Assembly (NCBI GenBank): GCA_030037185.1
Contig: JASHRR010000144.1
Location: 1-6,525, forward strand
DNA: 6,525 bases
Reading direction: 5' to 3'
Origin: Xanthobacteraceae bacterium
Lineage (GTDB): Bacteria; Pseudomonadota; Alphaproteobacteria; Rhizobiales; Xanthobacteraceae
Part shown: positions 1 to 5,882 of the stretch, in pieces
How positions within the stretch are numbered: position 1 is the stretch's first letter
Layout: every line of letters starts with the position of its first letter
Notes under the pieces: generated by a model
What the model was told of the DNA's origin: nothing
Databases searched by the model: none
The model's input: only the letters and a program-made list of their open reading frames with translations
Program-made: the position numbers and the translations under genes

Positions 1-2
1 TA

Positions 3-266
3 GGCCGTGCGAACGGCCGACCCGTTGCCGCTGCGACCCTGTACCTCGACGACGGCATAGGCTATCTCGCTGATGCGGCGACCCATCCCTCATTCCGCCG
101 ACGAGGCTTTCAGTCGGCTCTGCTGCGGCGCCGAATTCGTGACGCGGGAGCCGCGGGAGCTGATGTCGTATTCAGTGGTGCCACTCCGTTTTCGACAAGC
201 CATCGCAACATGGAGCGCGCCGGCATGAGAGTGCATTTCATTCGATCTCTGTGGACGCCTCTTTGA
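3..266 (+). CDS. GNAT-family N-acetyltransferase, C-terminal fragment (5' end outside window)
   Basis: An open frame enters from the left edge (first full codon at 3) and ends at TGA 264-266, giving 87 residues without the start. The visible part looks like the C-terminal half of a GCN5-related acetyltransferase, an enzyme that transfers acetyl from acetyl-CoA to an amine. A beta strand ending in DAATHPSF leads into RRRGFQSALL (about nt 96-125), which matches the acetyl-CoA pyrophosphate-binding loop (R-x-x-G-x-x/A) and its helix. Later comes a GATPFSTSHRNMERAGM stretch (about nt 177-227), the usual final strand and helix in which an N-x-x-x-x-x-G segment is common. The stop is 43 bp from the stop of the convergent tetR gene. 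The acceptor substrate cannot be told. Frame and family are fairly sure; a short fragment cannot be classified further. Confidence 0.75.
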   Translation, partial: GRANGRPVAAATLYLDDGIGYLADAATHPSFRRRGFQSALLRRRIRDAGAAGADVVFSGATPFSTSHRNMERAGMRVHFIRSLWTPL

Positions 267-309
267 GCGGTTGATGCTTTGTCCGTCGGGCTGTCAGTCC
301 AACATTTCA

Positions 310-972
310 TCAGTGAGTTCGCTTACGGTAGCGGGCCTTTTTGCGACCGCCGTCCTTTAGCGACCCGCAGATGACATCTAACGCCGCATCCGCAATGGTT
401 TGCAGCGCCGCTCGCCCTTCCCCCGCTCTGGCGTGAATCGTCAGCGAATAGAGCGTTGCGGAGGCGAGCTTGGCGAGCTTGGCCGGATCGGCGTCTGCGG
501 ACAACTCCCCGTTGCGTTGCCCGCGCTCGATGCGCGCCGCGAAGGCGCCGTCGATCTCGCGCAACGTCCCGGCCAATGCAGCGCGGGTGTCGGGGTCGCT
601 CACGGCTTGCGTCACTGCGGTCCCGATGATGAAGCAGCCGCGTGCGCCATTGTCGCCCGAGAGATAAATCGACATCGCCGTGTCGTAGACTTTGCCGAGC
701 GCGACACGCAGCGGATCGTCGTCGCGAAATGCCTTGCCAAGCAGCTCCCGGGTGCGCGCCCGATAAAGATCGAACGCCTTGCGGTAGAGCGCGTGCTTGT
801 CGCCGAATGCGCCATAGAGGCTCGGCCGGTTCATCCCAGTCGCCAGCGTGAGATCGTCGAGCGATGTCGCCGCAAAACCCGCATCCCAGAAGGCATCGAC
901 GGCGCGTGCCAGCGCAGCGTCAGGATCGTAAGCACGCGGCCTGCCGCGCCGCCCCAGTGATTTTTGTACCAT
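310..972 (-). CDS. TetR/AcrR-family transcriptional repressor
   Basis: A 220-residue protein, the usual TetR length. The N-terminal DNA-binding domain spans about residues 15-62, with the helix-turn-helix near 37-56 (SLDDLTLATGMNRPSLYGAF) followed by the family-typical GDKHALY. A basic GRRGRPR stretch precedes it. The C-terminal half should bind ligand and dimerise. Cys113, in RGCFI, sits where E. coli NemR has its electrophile-sensing Cys106 (aligned from memory). I chose ATG 970-972: it begins just before the basic arm and has AAGGA (minus strand of 985-989) 12 nt upstream. A start at 1044 would add 24 residues and run across the whole shared promoter and into gst. The gene is divergent from the glutathione S-transferase and probably represses it and itself through repeats at 956-1024. 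The family is sure; the ligand is unknown. Confidence 0.9.
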   Translation of the reverse strand: MVQKSLGRRGRPRAYDPDAALARAVDAFWDAGFAATSLDDLTLATGMNRPSLYGAFGDKHALYRKAFDLYRARTRELLGKAFRDDDPLRVALGKVYDTAMSIYLSGDNGARGCFIIGTAVTQAVSDPDTRAALAGTLREIDGAFAARIERGQRNGELSADADPAKLAKLASATLYSLTIHARAGEGRAALQTIADAALDVICGSLKDGGRKKARYRKRTH

Positions 973-1013
973 TTCGAAAAAAAATCCTTGACCGCGAGTG
1001 ATATTTGTACCAT
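956..1013. repeat. 17-bp direct repeat pair, probable TetR operator
   Basis: AGTGATTTTTGTACCAT at 956-972 and AGTGATATTTGTACCAT at 997-1013 match at 16 of 17 positions and start 41 bp apart, close to four helical turns, so they would lie on the same DNA face. The first copy covers the tetR start codon and its first codons; the second lies just upstream of the likely gst -10 box. Each copy contains a weak 14-bp dyad, TG(A)TA-like against GTACCA. A TetR-family protein bound here could block both promoters. The repeat is seen directly; its role as operator is inferred. Confidence 0.6.
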
Positions 1014-1024
1014 GCGGTATAAAT
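1003..1024. promoter_or_regulatory. Imperfect palindrome overlapping gst -10 region
   Basis: ATTTGTACC (1003-1011), a 4-bp spacer, then GGTATAAAT (1016-1024) form 9-bp arms with one mismatched pair. The right arm contains TATAAA (1018-1023), the best -10 candidate for gst. No good -35 stands 16-18 bp upstream; TTGACC at 988-993 is 24 bp away, too far for a normal sigma-70 promoter. On the other strand TTGAAT (1028-1023) could serve as the tetR -35. A site overlapping both promoters is the typical arrangement for a divergent TetR repressor. Confidence 0.5.
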
Positions 1025-1042
1025 TCAACCAAGGAGACCGAC

Positions 1043-1675
1043 ATGGAGCTTTACTTTTCCCCGATGGCCTGTTCGCTGGCCACCCGCATAGCGCTTTACG
1101 AAGCCGGCGCCGGGGCGAAGTTCACGGCCGTCGACCTCAAGGCCAAGCGGACCGCCGACGGCAGGGATTTCTTCGCCATCAACCCCCTGGGGCAGGTTCC
1201 GGTGTTGCGGACCGAGACGGACGAGCTGATCACGGAGAACCCGGTGGTGCTACAATACGTAGCCGACCGTTGCGTCGGTTCGGGTCTTGCCCCGGGCCAC
1301 GGCCCGGAGCGGCGCCGCTTGCAGCTCTGGCTCAATTTCATCACCTCCGAGCTGCACAAGCTCGTGTTCATCCCGCTGCTGAGCCCCAAGAGCAACGATG
1401 GTGCCAGAGCGTTCGCCCGCGAGCAGATCGGGCCGCGCTTCGGCTACCTCGACGCCCATCTCGACGGGCGCGAGTACCTGCTCGACCGCTTTACGGTAGC
1501 CGATGCCTATCTGGTGACGGTGCTCAACTGGACGAAGCCGACGGGCATCGACCTGACGCGTTGGCCGGCGCTGCATGCCTGTTTCCGTCGCATGCACAAC
1601 CGCCCGAGCGTCGCCAAGGCAGTGGCCGAAGAGCTGGCGCTCTACCAGCAAGAGCAGGCGGCCGCGCCGGCGTGA
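1043..1675 (+). CDS. gst: Glutathione S-transferase, beta-class-like
   Basis: A 210-residue cytosolic glutathione transferase, which conjugates glutathione to electrophiles or reduces peroxides and disulfides. The thioredoxin-like domain (about 1-78) has Cys10 in MACSL, the catalytic or mixed-disulfide cysteine of bacterial beta-class enzymes, the NPLGQVPVL segment with cis-Pro53, and TEN (64-66), where Glu65 contacts the gamma-glutamyl group. The all-helical C domain has WLNFITSELHK (96-106, His105 matching the conserved beta-class His) and FTVADAYL (150-157) with the T-x-x-D N-capping box. Length and motifs follow E. coli GstA and Proteus GST B1-1 closely. I chose ATG 1043 because AAGGAG lies at 1031-1036 with a 6-nt spacer; a start at 998 would lie inside the operator region. 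It is divergent from tetR and probably repressed by it. The physiological substrate is unknown. Confidence 0.92.
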   Translation: MELYFSPMACSLATRIALYEAGAGAKFTAVDLKAKRTADGRDFFAINPLGQVPVLRTETDELITENPVVLQYVADRCVGSGLAPGHGPERRRLQLWLNFITSELHKLVFIPLLSPKSNDGARAFAREQIGPRFGYLDAHLDGREYLLDRFTVADAYLVTVLNWTKPTGIDLTRWPALHACFRRMHNRPSVAKAVAEELALYQQEQAAAPA

Positions 1676-1775
1676 CAGCCAAGCCTCGGGGTGCGGTGAT
1701 CAGAGCCGAGCACAAATCAATTGCTGGCCGGGGCAGCTTTGCGGCCGCGCAGATGGCGACGGCGCTCCGCCTTAA

Positions 1776-1796
1776 TTGACGGAAGTGCCACGTCAA
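1776..1796. terminator. Inverted repeat between convergent gst and binding-protein genes
   Basis: TTGACG (1776-1781) and CGTCAA (1791-1796) are perfect 6-bp arms around a 9-nt loop, in the 150-bp gap between two convergent genes. A/T-rich bases flank both sides. No clear T-run follows on either strand. A shorter GGCG-CTC-CGCC hairpin followed by TTAATT stands just before it (1761-1771). Either could serve as a terminator, but both are weak. Confidence 0.25.
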
Positions 1797-1825
1797 AAAT
1801 TTAAAGAGGGTGGTGGGCGGCCGTT

Positions 1826-2638
1826 CTAACCAAGATGCAGCGTCGTCTCTATCGGCGCAATTCGATAGCGGCGGACAAACTCGCCTATCACCCCGCGGCG
1901 GCCAAGGTCCTCGATGACGTCGATCAAGCGGCGTTTGAGGGTCAAGTCGCCCTTCCACAGTCCGAACGCCACTGGATAGCGCGCGAGCGATTCCGGCAAC
2001 CAGGCGACTTGCAGGCCCATAGTCCCGGCGATCTGGCGCGCCATCAGCGCCTCGCTCACACCGACATCGATGCGTCCGGAACGCAGCCCGTCGGCCATTG
2101 CCTCGGTGCTGGCGACGATTTCGACGCGCGCCTTTTGCGCTCGCAGGAAACGGCTCAGCGCAATGCGGTCGAGGCCGACGAGGCCGGCGTAGAAGCCGAC
2201 TGTCACACCCGCAAGCGAGCTCGGGAGCTGCGCCGCAACCAGTGCCCAGCCGGTCTGCAGATGCGGTGGGGTAGTGTCGAGAAACGAGCGTGTCAGGTCC
2301 GATACCACCACGCCGCCTGCCAGCATTTGGCACTGCGCCCGTGTGACGTTCCAGTCGCGCGGATTGAAATCACGCCCCATCGCGGCGTTGGCATTAACCA
2401 CGATGCTGGCACCGAGCCGCTGGGCTACAGCCCTGGCGAATTCAATATCAAACCCTGGCTCTTCTGGTTCGCCCGTCACCAAGGGAGGATAGCGGGTGGG
2501 CACACAAACCCTTAACACTCCTGCCTGCCTCACCTCGGCCAGGGAGGTGTCGGGCGGCAGCAGATAGACGGCGCCGAACAGCGCCACCACCGCGACCACG
2601 GTGATCAAATCCCCCACCCAGCGCGGCCGCTCGTTCAT
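1826..2638 (-). CDS. Family-3-like periplasmic substrate-binding protein (MoxJ/XoxJ-like), membrane-anchored or exported
   Basis: A 270-residue protein with a positively charged N-terminus and one hydrophobic segment (about 11-27) that is either a signal peptide or an uncleaved anchor; no lipobox is visible. From about residue 41 it follows the SBP_bac_3 pattern: LRVCVPTRYPPL opens lobe 1, GFDIEFARAVAQRLG (62-76) is the family helix, and GRIDVGVSEALMA (188-200) belongs to lobe 2. It has only two cysteines, Cys45 and Cys103, perhaps a disulfide. As I remember them, MoxJ/XoxJ proteins of methanol-dehydrogenase loci also have LRVC and a second Cys near this place. The usual amino-acid-binding T-x-x-R reads SDLTR (113-117), and the usual lobe-2 Asp is Glu196. 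The start overlaps the permease stop (ATGA at 2635-2638), so it is translationally coupled. Fold is fairly sure; ligand unknown. Confidence 0.82.
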   Translation of the reverse strand: MNERPRWVGDLITVVAVVALFGAVYLLPPDTSLAEVRQAGVLRVCVPTRYPPLVTGEPEEPGFDIEFARAVAQRLGASIVVNANAAMGRDFNPRDWNVTRAQCQMLAGGVVVSDLTRSFLDTTPPHLQTGWALVAAQLPSSLAGVTVGFYAGLVGLDRIALSRFLRAQKARVEIVASTEAMADGLRSGRIDVGVSEALMARQIAGTMGLQVAWLPESLARYPVAFGLWKGDLTLKRRLIDVIEDLGRRGVIGEFVRRYRIAPIETTLHLG

Positions 2639-3441
2639 CGTCCCGACCTGCGAAAATTAAGCAGCGCAACGATGAAGAAGCCGACCGCCATCACGGCGAT
2701 GACGATCGGGCCGCGCATCGGCGAGAACTGATGGAAATGGATGAAGGTCCCGCGCAACGCGTCCACCGCATAGGTCAGCGGATTAATCTCGACCACGGCC
2801 ACCAGCCATTCCGGATAGACCACAACCGCCTGCGCGCGGGTGAGAGCGGGATCGAGGGGAAACACCGAACTCGACGTGAAATAGAGCGGCAAGATGACGG
2901 CATTCGAAAACACCCCGAAGCCTTCGAAACTGCGGATGTGGTTGGCAATGATCACCCCGAAGGAGGTCATGGCAAATGACAACAGAAACATCAAGCCGAG
3001 GCCATGGAAGACATCCGCCCACGTGAGGCTCACATCCGCGAAGCGGGCGAGGGCGAGCACCAGTGATCCGTGCACCATCGCCACTGTTGCGCCGCCCAAA
3101 ACCTTGCCGAACAGGATCAGCGCGCGCGGCATCGGCGAAACCAGTATCTCGCGCAGGAAACCGAATTCGCGGTCCCAGATCACCGAAACCGCGGATTGGA
3201 CCGACGTGTAGAGAATGTTCAATACGATGACAGCTGGAAAGATGAACTGGAGGTAGGTGTAGGGGACTACGAACCGGGTTTCCCCATACACTTCGCCCCG
3301 GAAATAGGGGTTGAGGCCGATGCCAAGCAGAATCACCCACAGGATCGGCCGGCTGAGGCCGCCAACGAGCTGGCCGCGATCGCGCAGCGCGCGCTTGACC
3401 TCGCGCAGCCAGATGGCATAAAGCGCGCCCAAGTGCCCCAC
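2635..3441 (-). CDS. ABC-2 type transporter permease (exporter class)
   Basis: A 268-residue inner-membrane protein with about six hydrophobic segments (near 31-45, 62-80, 109-131, 145-167, 174-195 and 244-262), the topology of ABC-2 permeases such as NodJ, DrrB and YadH. Family marks are the amphipathic N-terminal WLREVKRALRDRG, the DREFGFLREILVSPMPR loop (90-106) after segment two, and the closing FPLDPA ... NPLTYAVDALRG (194-231). These permeases pair with DrrA/NodI-type ATPases and move drugs, lipids or polysaccharides outward. The start is GTG at 3439-3441, with GGGAG (minus strand of 3448-3452) 6 nt upstream; no better ATG is in frame. It lies 18 nt after the ATPase stop and overlaps the binding-protein start by 4 nt, so the three genes form one operon. 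The cargo cannot be predicted. Confidence 0.9.
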   Translation of the reverse strand: MGHLGALYAIWLREVKRALRDRGQLVGGLSRPILWVILLGIGLNPYFRGEVYGETRFVVPYTYLQFIFPAVIVLNILYTSVQSAVSVIWDREFGFLREILVSPMPRALILFGKVLGGATVAMVHGSLVLALARFADVSLTWADVFHGLGLMFLLSFAMTSFGVIIANHIRSFEGFGVFSNAVILPLYFTSSSVFPLDPALTRAQAVVVYPEWLVAVVEINPLTYAVDALRGTFIHFHQFSPMRGPIVIAVMAVGFFIVALLNFRRSGR

Positions 3442-3459
3442 CGCCGTCTCCCATGTTTG

Positions 3460-4512
3460 TTATTTCGTGTGCTCGCCGCCGCGGCGGCCAAAGGCGTAGG
3501 TCCGCTCCCGTCTTCCGGCCGCCTGATCGCGCAGCTCACGCCCGGTCAGCGAAAGGAATACGCTCTCAAGACTGGGGCTGTCGACCGATAGCCGGCGGAC
3601 GCTGCCGCCGAATTTCTTGAGGAAGCCCTCAGCAGTCACGCCGCCGCCGGCCTCGATCACAACAGTGCCGTCGCTGCCCGCGTCCGCACCGGCAGCGCCG
3701 GTCGCCAGCACCCTCGCGGCCGGATAGCACGCCCGGATAGCATCGGCCGTCGCGGCATCATCCGGAATAACCCGGATCAACTCGCGTCCGTGCGCTGCCT
3801 TCAGCGACGCCGGCGTGTCGGTGGCGAGGATGCGGCCGCGATCGATGATGCAGATCCGATCGCAGCCTTCGACCTCCTCGATGTAGTGCGTGGTGACGAT
3901 GATCGTCAGCGAACGTTCCTTCCGCAGCCGCATGAGGTAGGCCCAGATCCGTTCGCGCGATTGCGCGTCGAGACCGGTGGTGGGCTCATCGAGTATCAGC
4001 ACTGCGGAATCGTGGATCAGCGCCCGGGCGATTTCGACGCGCCGCTTCATGCCGGACGACAGCGACCGCACCAGGGCGTGACGCCAGTCCTCAAGTTCGA
4101 CGAGCGCGAGCAACTCGTCTATCCGCCGGCGTCGCGTCGCCGCCGGGACCTGATAGATCAGTCCGTGGAAATTGAGGTTCTCAAATACGGTCAGCCGGTC
4201 ATCAACGCTGGGTTCCTGAAACACGACGCCGAGATGCCGGCGTGCCATCCGCGGCTGCCGCACGACGTTGAATCCCTTAAGCGTGACGGCGCCGGAATCC
4301 GGCGCCAGGATGGTGCAGAGGATATGGATCAGCGTTGTCTTGCCGGCGCCGTTTGGCCCCAGCAGCGCGAACAGCTCGTTCGGCATTATCTCCATGCTCA
4401 CGCTGTCAAGCGCCAGCGTGCGGCCATAGCGCTTGGAGAGATCATGCACGCGGACAATCGCATCGGCGGTCTGTGCGGACGCCGGTGGTGGTGGGCTGGG
4501 TGTGCCGTGCAT
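3460..4512 (-). CDS. ABC transporter ATPase, DrrA/NodI-type exporter class
   Basis: A 350-residue cytoplasmic nucleotide-binding subunit that powers the ABC-2 permease encoded just downstream. Walker A is GPNGAGKTT (52-60), the Q-loop is FQEP (Gln99), the signature is LSSGM (151-155, a common variant of LSGGQ in this class), Walker B is VLILDEP (171-177, catalytic Glu176), and the H-loop is TTHY (His209). After the core comes a C-terminal domain of about 110 residues with SLESVFLSLTGRE, typical of drug-resistance-type ATPases; NodI-like proteins are usually about 300 residues, so this one is somewhat long. The N-terminus carries a short Pro-rich stretch. I chose ATG 4510-4512 because GAGGA (minus strand of 4521-4525) stands 8 nt upstream and a promoter lies at 4537-4565. 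The frame is open to 4827, but that part shows no ABC homology. Confidence 0.9.
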   Translation of the reverse strand: MHGTPSPPPPASAQTADAIVRVHDLSKRYGRTLALDSVSMEIMPNELFALLGPNGAGKTTLIHILCTILAPDSGAVTLKGFNVVRQPRMARRHLGVVFQEPSVDDRLTVFENLNFHGLIYQVPAATRRRRIDELLALVELEDWRHALVRSLSSGMKRRVEIARALIHDSAVLILDEPTTGLDAQSRERIWAYLMRLRKERSLTIIVTTHYIEEVEGCDRICIIDRGRILATDTPASLKAAHGRELIRVIPDDAATADAIRACYPAARVLATGAAGADAGSDGTVVIEAGGGVTAEGFLKKFGGSVRRLSVDSPSLESVFLSLTGRELRDQAAGRRERTYAFGRRGGEHTK

Positions 4513-4536
4513 GATGACGATCCTCGTTTCGGCGCT

Positions 4537-4565
4537 ATCATATTGCGCCGACTGCGGGTGGGCAA
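4537..4565 (-). promoter_or_regulatory. Likely sigma-70-type promoter of the exporter operon
   Basis: Reading the minus strand, TTGCCC (4565-4560) and TATGAT (4542-4537) are separated by exactly 17 bp. They match the consensus at 4 of 6 and 5 of 6 positions. Transcription would start near 4530, leaving a leader of about 18 nt that contains the GAGGA ribosome-binding site of the ATPase gene. The boxes are seen; activity is inferred. Confidence 0.5.
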
Positions 4566-4782
4566 AAGTGCATTCTGCAAAGCTCACGGCAGGCGGTTTC
4601 GCTGGCCGCATGTCGGTTTCATGGAAACGACCTGGTAAGTCGAGCGACCCGTTACCAAGCCGACCGCCTGGCCGGCGCTCACCGCTCCCTTTCCTGCGGG
4701 GCACCAGCCGGTAAGACGTGGACAGGCCCGGCCTCTGGAGAGGTGGTTCAACAGGGCCGGAACAGGGTTTAATAAGTACCGG

Positions 4783-4806
4783 ATTGCCCGGTCCAGGCTG
4801 GGCAAT
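4783..4806. promoter_or_regulatory. 24-bp inverted repeat ahead of the importer ATPase
   Basis: ATTGCCC (4783-4789) and GGGCAAT (4800-4806) are perfect 7-bp arms with a 10-bp spacer; as RNA the stem could grow by two further pairs, one of them G-U. It lies about 40 bp before the GTG start and just after a TTTAAT box at 4768-4773, so it could be an operator or a leader hairpin. No T-run follows, which argues against a terminator. Confidence 0.45.
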
Positions 4807-4845
4807 TATGGGGCGGCGGGAGGACAAGGTGGGGATGATATCGCC

Positions 4846-5679
4846 GTGACCGGCACAGTTACACCTGCCGGCGGTCCGGCCAGCGGGAACAGAAGAGGCG
4901 CTTCGGTCGAGGTTCGCGACGTCACGATCGAGTTTCGTCTTGTGGGCGGATCAACCTACACGGCGGTGCAGAACGCCTCGCTCGCGGTCGAGGCCAGCGA
5001 GTTCGTTGCCATCGTTGGGCCGACCGGTTGCGGGAAATCGACGCTTCTCAACGTGACGGCCGGACTGCTGGCGCCGTCCTGCGGGCATGTCGAGATCTTC
5101 GGCAGCCGCCTTGTCGGCCTCAACCGCGCTGCGGGCTACCTGTTTCAGTCCGACGCGCTGTTCCCGTGGAAGACCGCTCTCGAAAACGTCGCGATCGGCC
5201 TCGAAATCGCCGGCACGTCCGCGGCGGACGCCCGCAAGCGAGCAGCGGAATGGTTGGCACGGATGGGGCTTGCGGAATTTGGGACGCGCTATCCGCACAT
5301 GCTCTCGGGCGGGCAGCGAAAGCGTGTCGGCCTTGCCCAGGTGCTGATCCGCGATCCGCATATCCTGCTGATGGACGAACCGTTCGGTCCGCTTGATGCG
5401 CAGACCCGGCAGATTATGGGCAACCTGCTGCTCGACCTGTGGAGCACCGATCGCAAGACGGTCCTGTTCGTCACCCATGACCTGGAGGAAGCTATTGCGC
5501 TCGCCGACCGCGTCGTCATCATGTCGGCCGGGCCGGCAGCGCGCATCATCGGCAATTGGGCGGTGGCGCTGCCGCGCCCCCGCGACATCGCCGAGGTCAA
5601 GCACGAAAAAGCGTTCCGGGACCTGCATCGCGAGATTTGGGCAGTCCTCAAGGCGGAAGTGCTGAAGGGGTATGCATGA
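4846..5679 (+). CDS. ABC importer ATPase, SsuB/TauB/NrtD family
   Basis: A 277-residue ATPase of the nitrate/sulfonate/taurine-type importers, acting on the cytoplasmic face of the membrane. Walker A is GPTGCGKST (58-66), the Q-loop is FQSDALFPWKTALENV (from Phe100, Gln101) with the PW(K) pattern characteristic of this family, the signature is LSGGQRKR (153-160), Walker B is ILLMDEP (173-179, Glu178), the D-loop is LD (183-184), and the H-loop is THD (His211). The C-terminal tail after about 230 is typical in length. The start is GTG 4846; AAGGTGG at 4826-4832 is a fair ribosome-binding site though about 13 nt away, and ABC homology begins only near residue 20, so the exact start is uncertain. 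It is followed by a SsuC/TauC-type permease on the same strand, clearly its partner. The substrate cannot be read from an ATPase. Confidence 0.9.
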   Translation: MTGTVTPAGGPASGNRRGASVEVRDVTIEFRLVGGSTYTAVQNASLAVEASEFVAIVGPTGCGKSTLLNVTAGLLAPSCGHVEIFGSRLVGLNRAAGYLFQSDALFPWKTALENVAIGLEIAGTSAADARKRAAEWLARMGLAEFGTRYPHMLSGGQRKRVGLAQVLIRDPHILLMDEPFGPLDAQTRQIMGNLLLDLWSTDRKTVLFVTHDLEEAIALADRVVIMSAGPAARIIGNWAVALPRPRDIAEVKHEKAFRDLHREIWAVLKAEVLKGYA

Positions 5680-5882
5680 GCGGCAGTCGCTCACCTCACG
5701 CTTCGCCGAGGTCTGTCGAGGCGTCGTCGGTTTGTTTCGAACGAACAGGGCCAATGGATTTCGCTCATTGCGTCCGGCGCTTCCGCAATCGGCGAACGTC
5801 CGCTTATCTTGCGGCGCGGCCGCCGCGGATTACGCCCTTCGCCATTCAGGCTAGCGCTGGTTACAGGCAAAGCGGGGAACTC
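5680..5882 (+). other. 203-bp spacer between importer ATPase and permease, open in the permease frame
   Basis: Genes of such pairs usually lie close together, so this gap is long. The permease frame stays open through it back to ATG 5676-5678, which overlaps the ATPase stop as ATGA. The 69 residues so encoded are Arg/Ser-rich, lack hydrophobic segments and use third-position A/T much more than the flanking genes, so I read it as probably non-coding. It holds ATTGCG (5767-5772) facing CGCAAT (5784-5789), and GTTTGTT (5730-5736) facing AACGAAC (5740-5746) with one wobble. Confidence 0.45.

Larger units (their letters stand above)
4513..4845. other. 333-bp divergent intergenic control region
   Basis: This stretch separates two divergent ABC operons. 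It holds the minus-strand promoter at 4537-4565, TGGTAA (4633-4638) facing TTACCA (4652-4657) over 13 bp, a perfect 12-bp palindrome CCTCTGGAGAGG (4732-4743) nested between CCGGCC (4728-4733) and GGCCGG (4755-4760), a TTTAAT -10-like box on the plus strand (4768-4773), and the inverted repeat at 4783-4806. I see no convincing gene; short open frames here have no recognisable protein. No riboswitch class was recognised. Confidence 0.6.

Noticed and set aside
267..309. Terminator between the convergent acetyltransferase and tetR genes
   Set aside because: I found no stem-loop with a T-run in these 43 bases.
110..310. 66-codon minus-strand frame
   Set aside because: It lies antisense to the acetyltransferase fragment, whose motifs are recognisable, and its own product resembles nothing.
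964..1779. 271-codon plus-strand frame covering gst
   Set aside because: Different frame from the glutathione transferase, which has all family motifs; the product is Arg/Pro-rich, as expected of a GC-rich shadow frame.
1524..2333. 269-codon minus-strand frame
   Set aside because: It spans parts of two convergent real genes and the gap between them; composition is that of a shadow frame.
1835..2515. 226-codon plus-strand frame
   Set aside because: Antisense to the binding-protein gene, with no recognisable domain.
3790..4638. 282-codon plus-strand frame
   Set aside because: Antisense to the exporter ATPase and running into its promoter; no recognisable domain.
4513..4827. 105-residue N-terminal extension of the exporter ATPase
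   Set aside because: No homology to ABC proteins, would include the promoter-like boxes, and the ATG at 4512 has a good ribosome-binding site.
4951..5754. 267-codon minus-strand frame
   Set aside because: Antisense to the importer ATPase, which has every ABC motif.
5672..5854. 60-codon plus-strand frame starting at the end of the ATPase
   Set aside because: No recognisable protein, no ribosome-binding site of its own, and no sign of selection on codon use.
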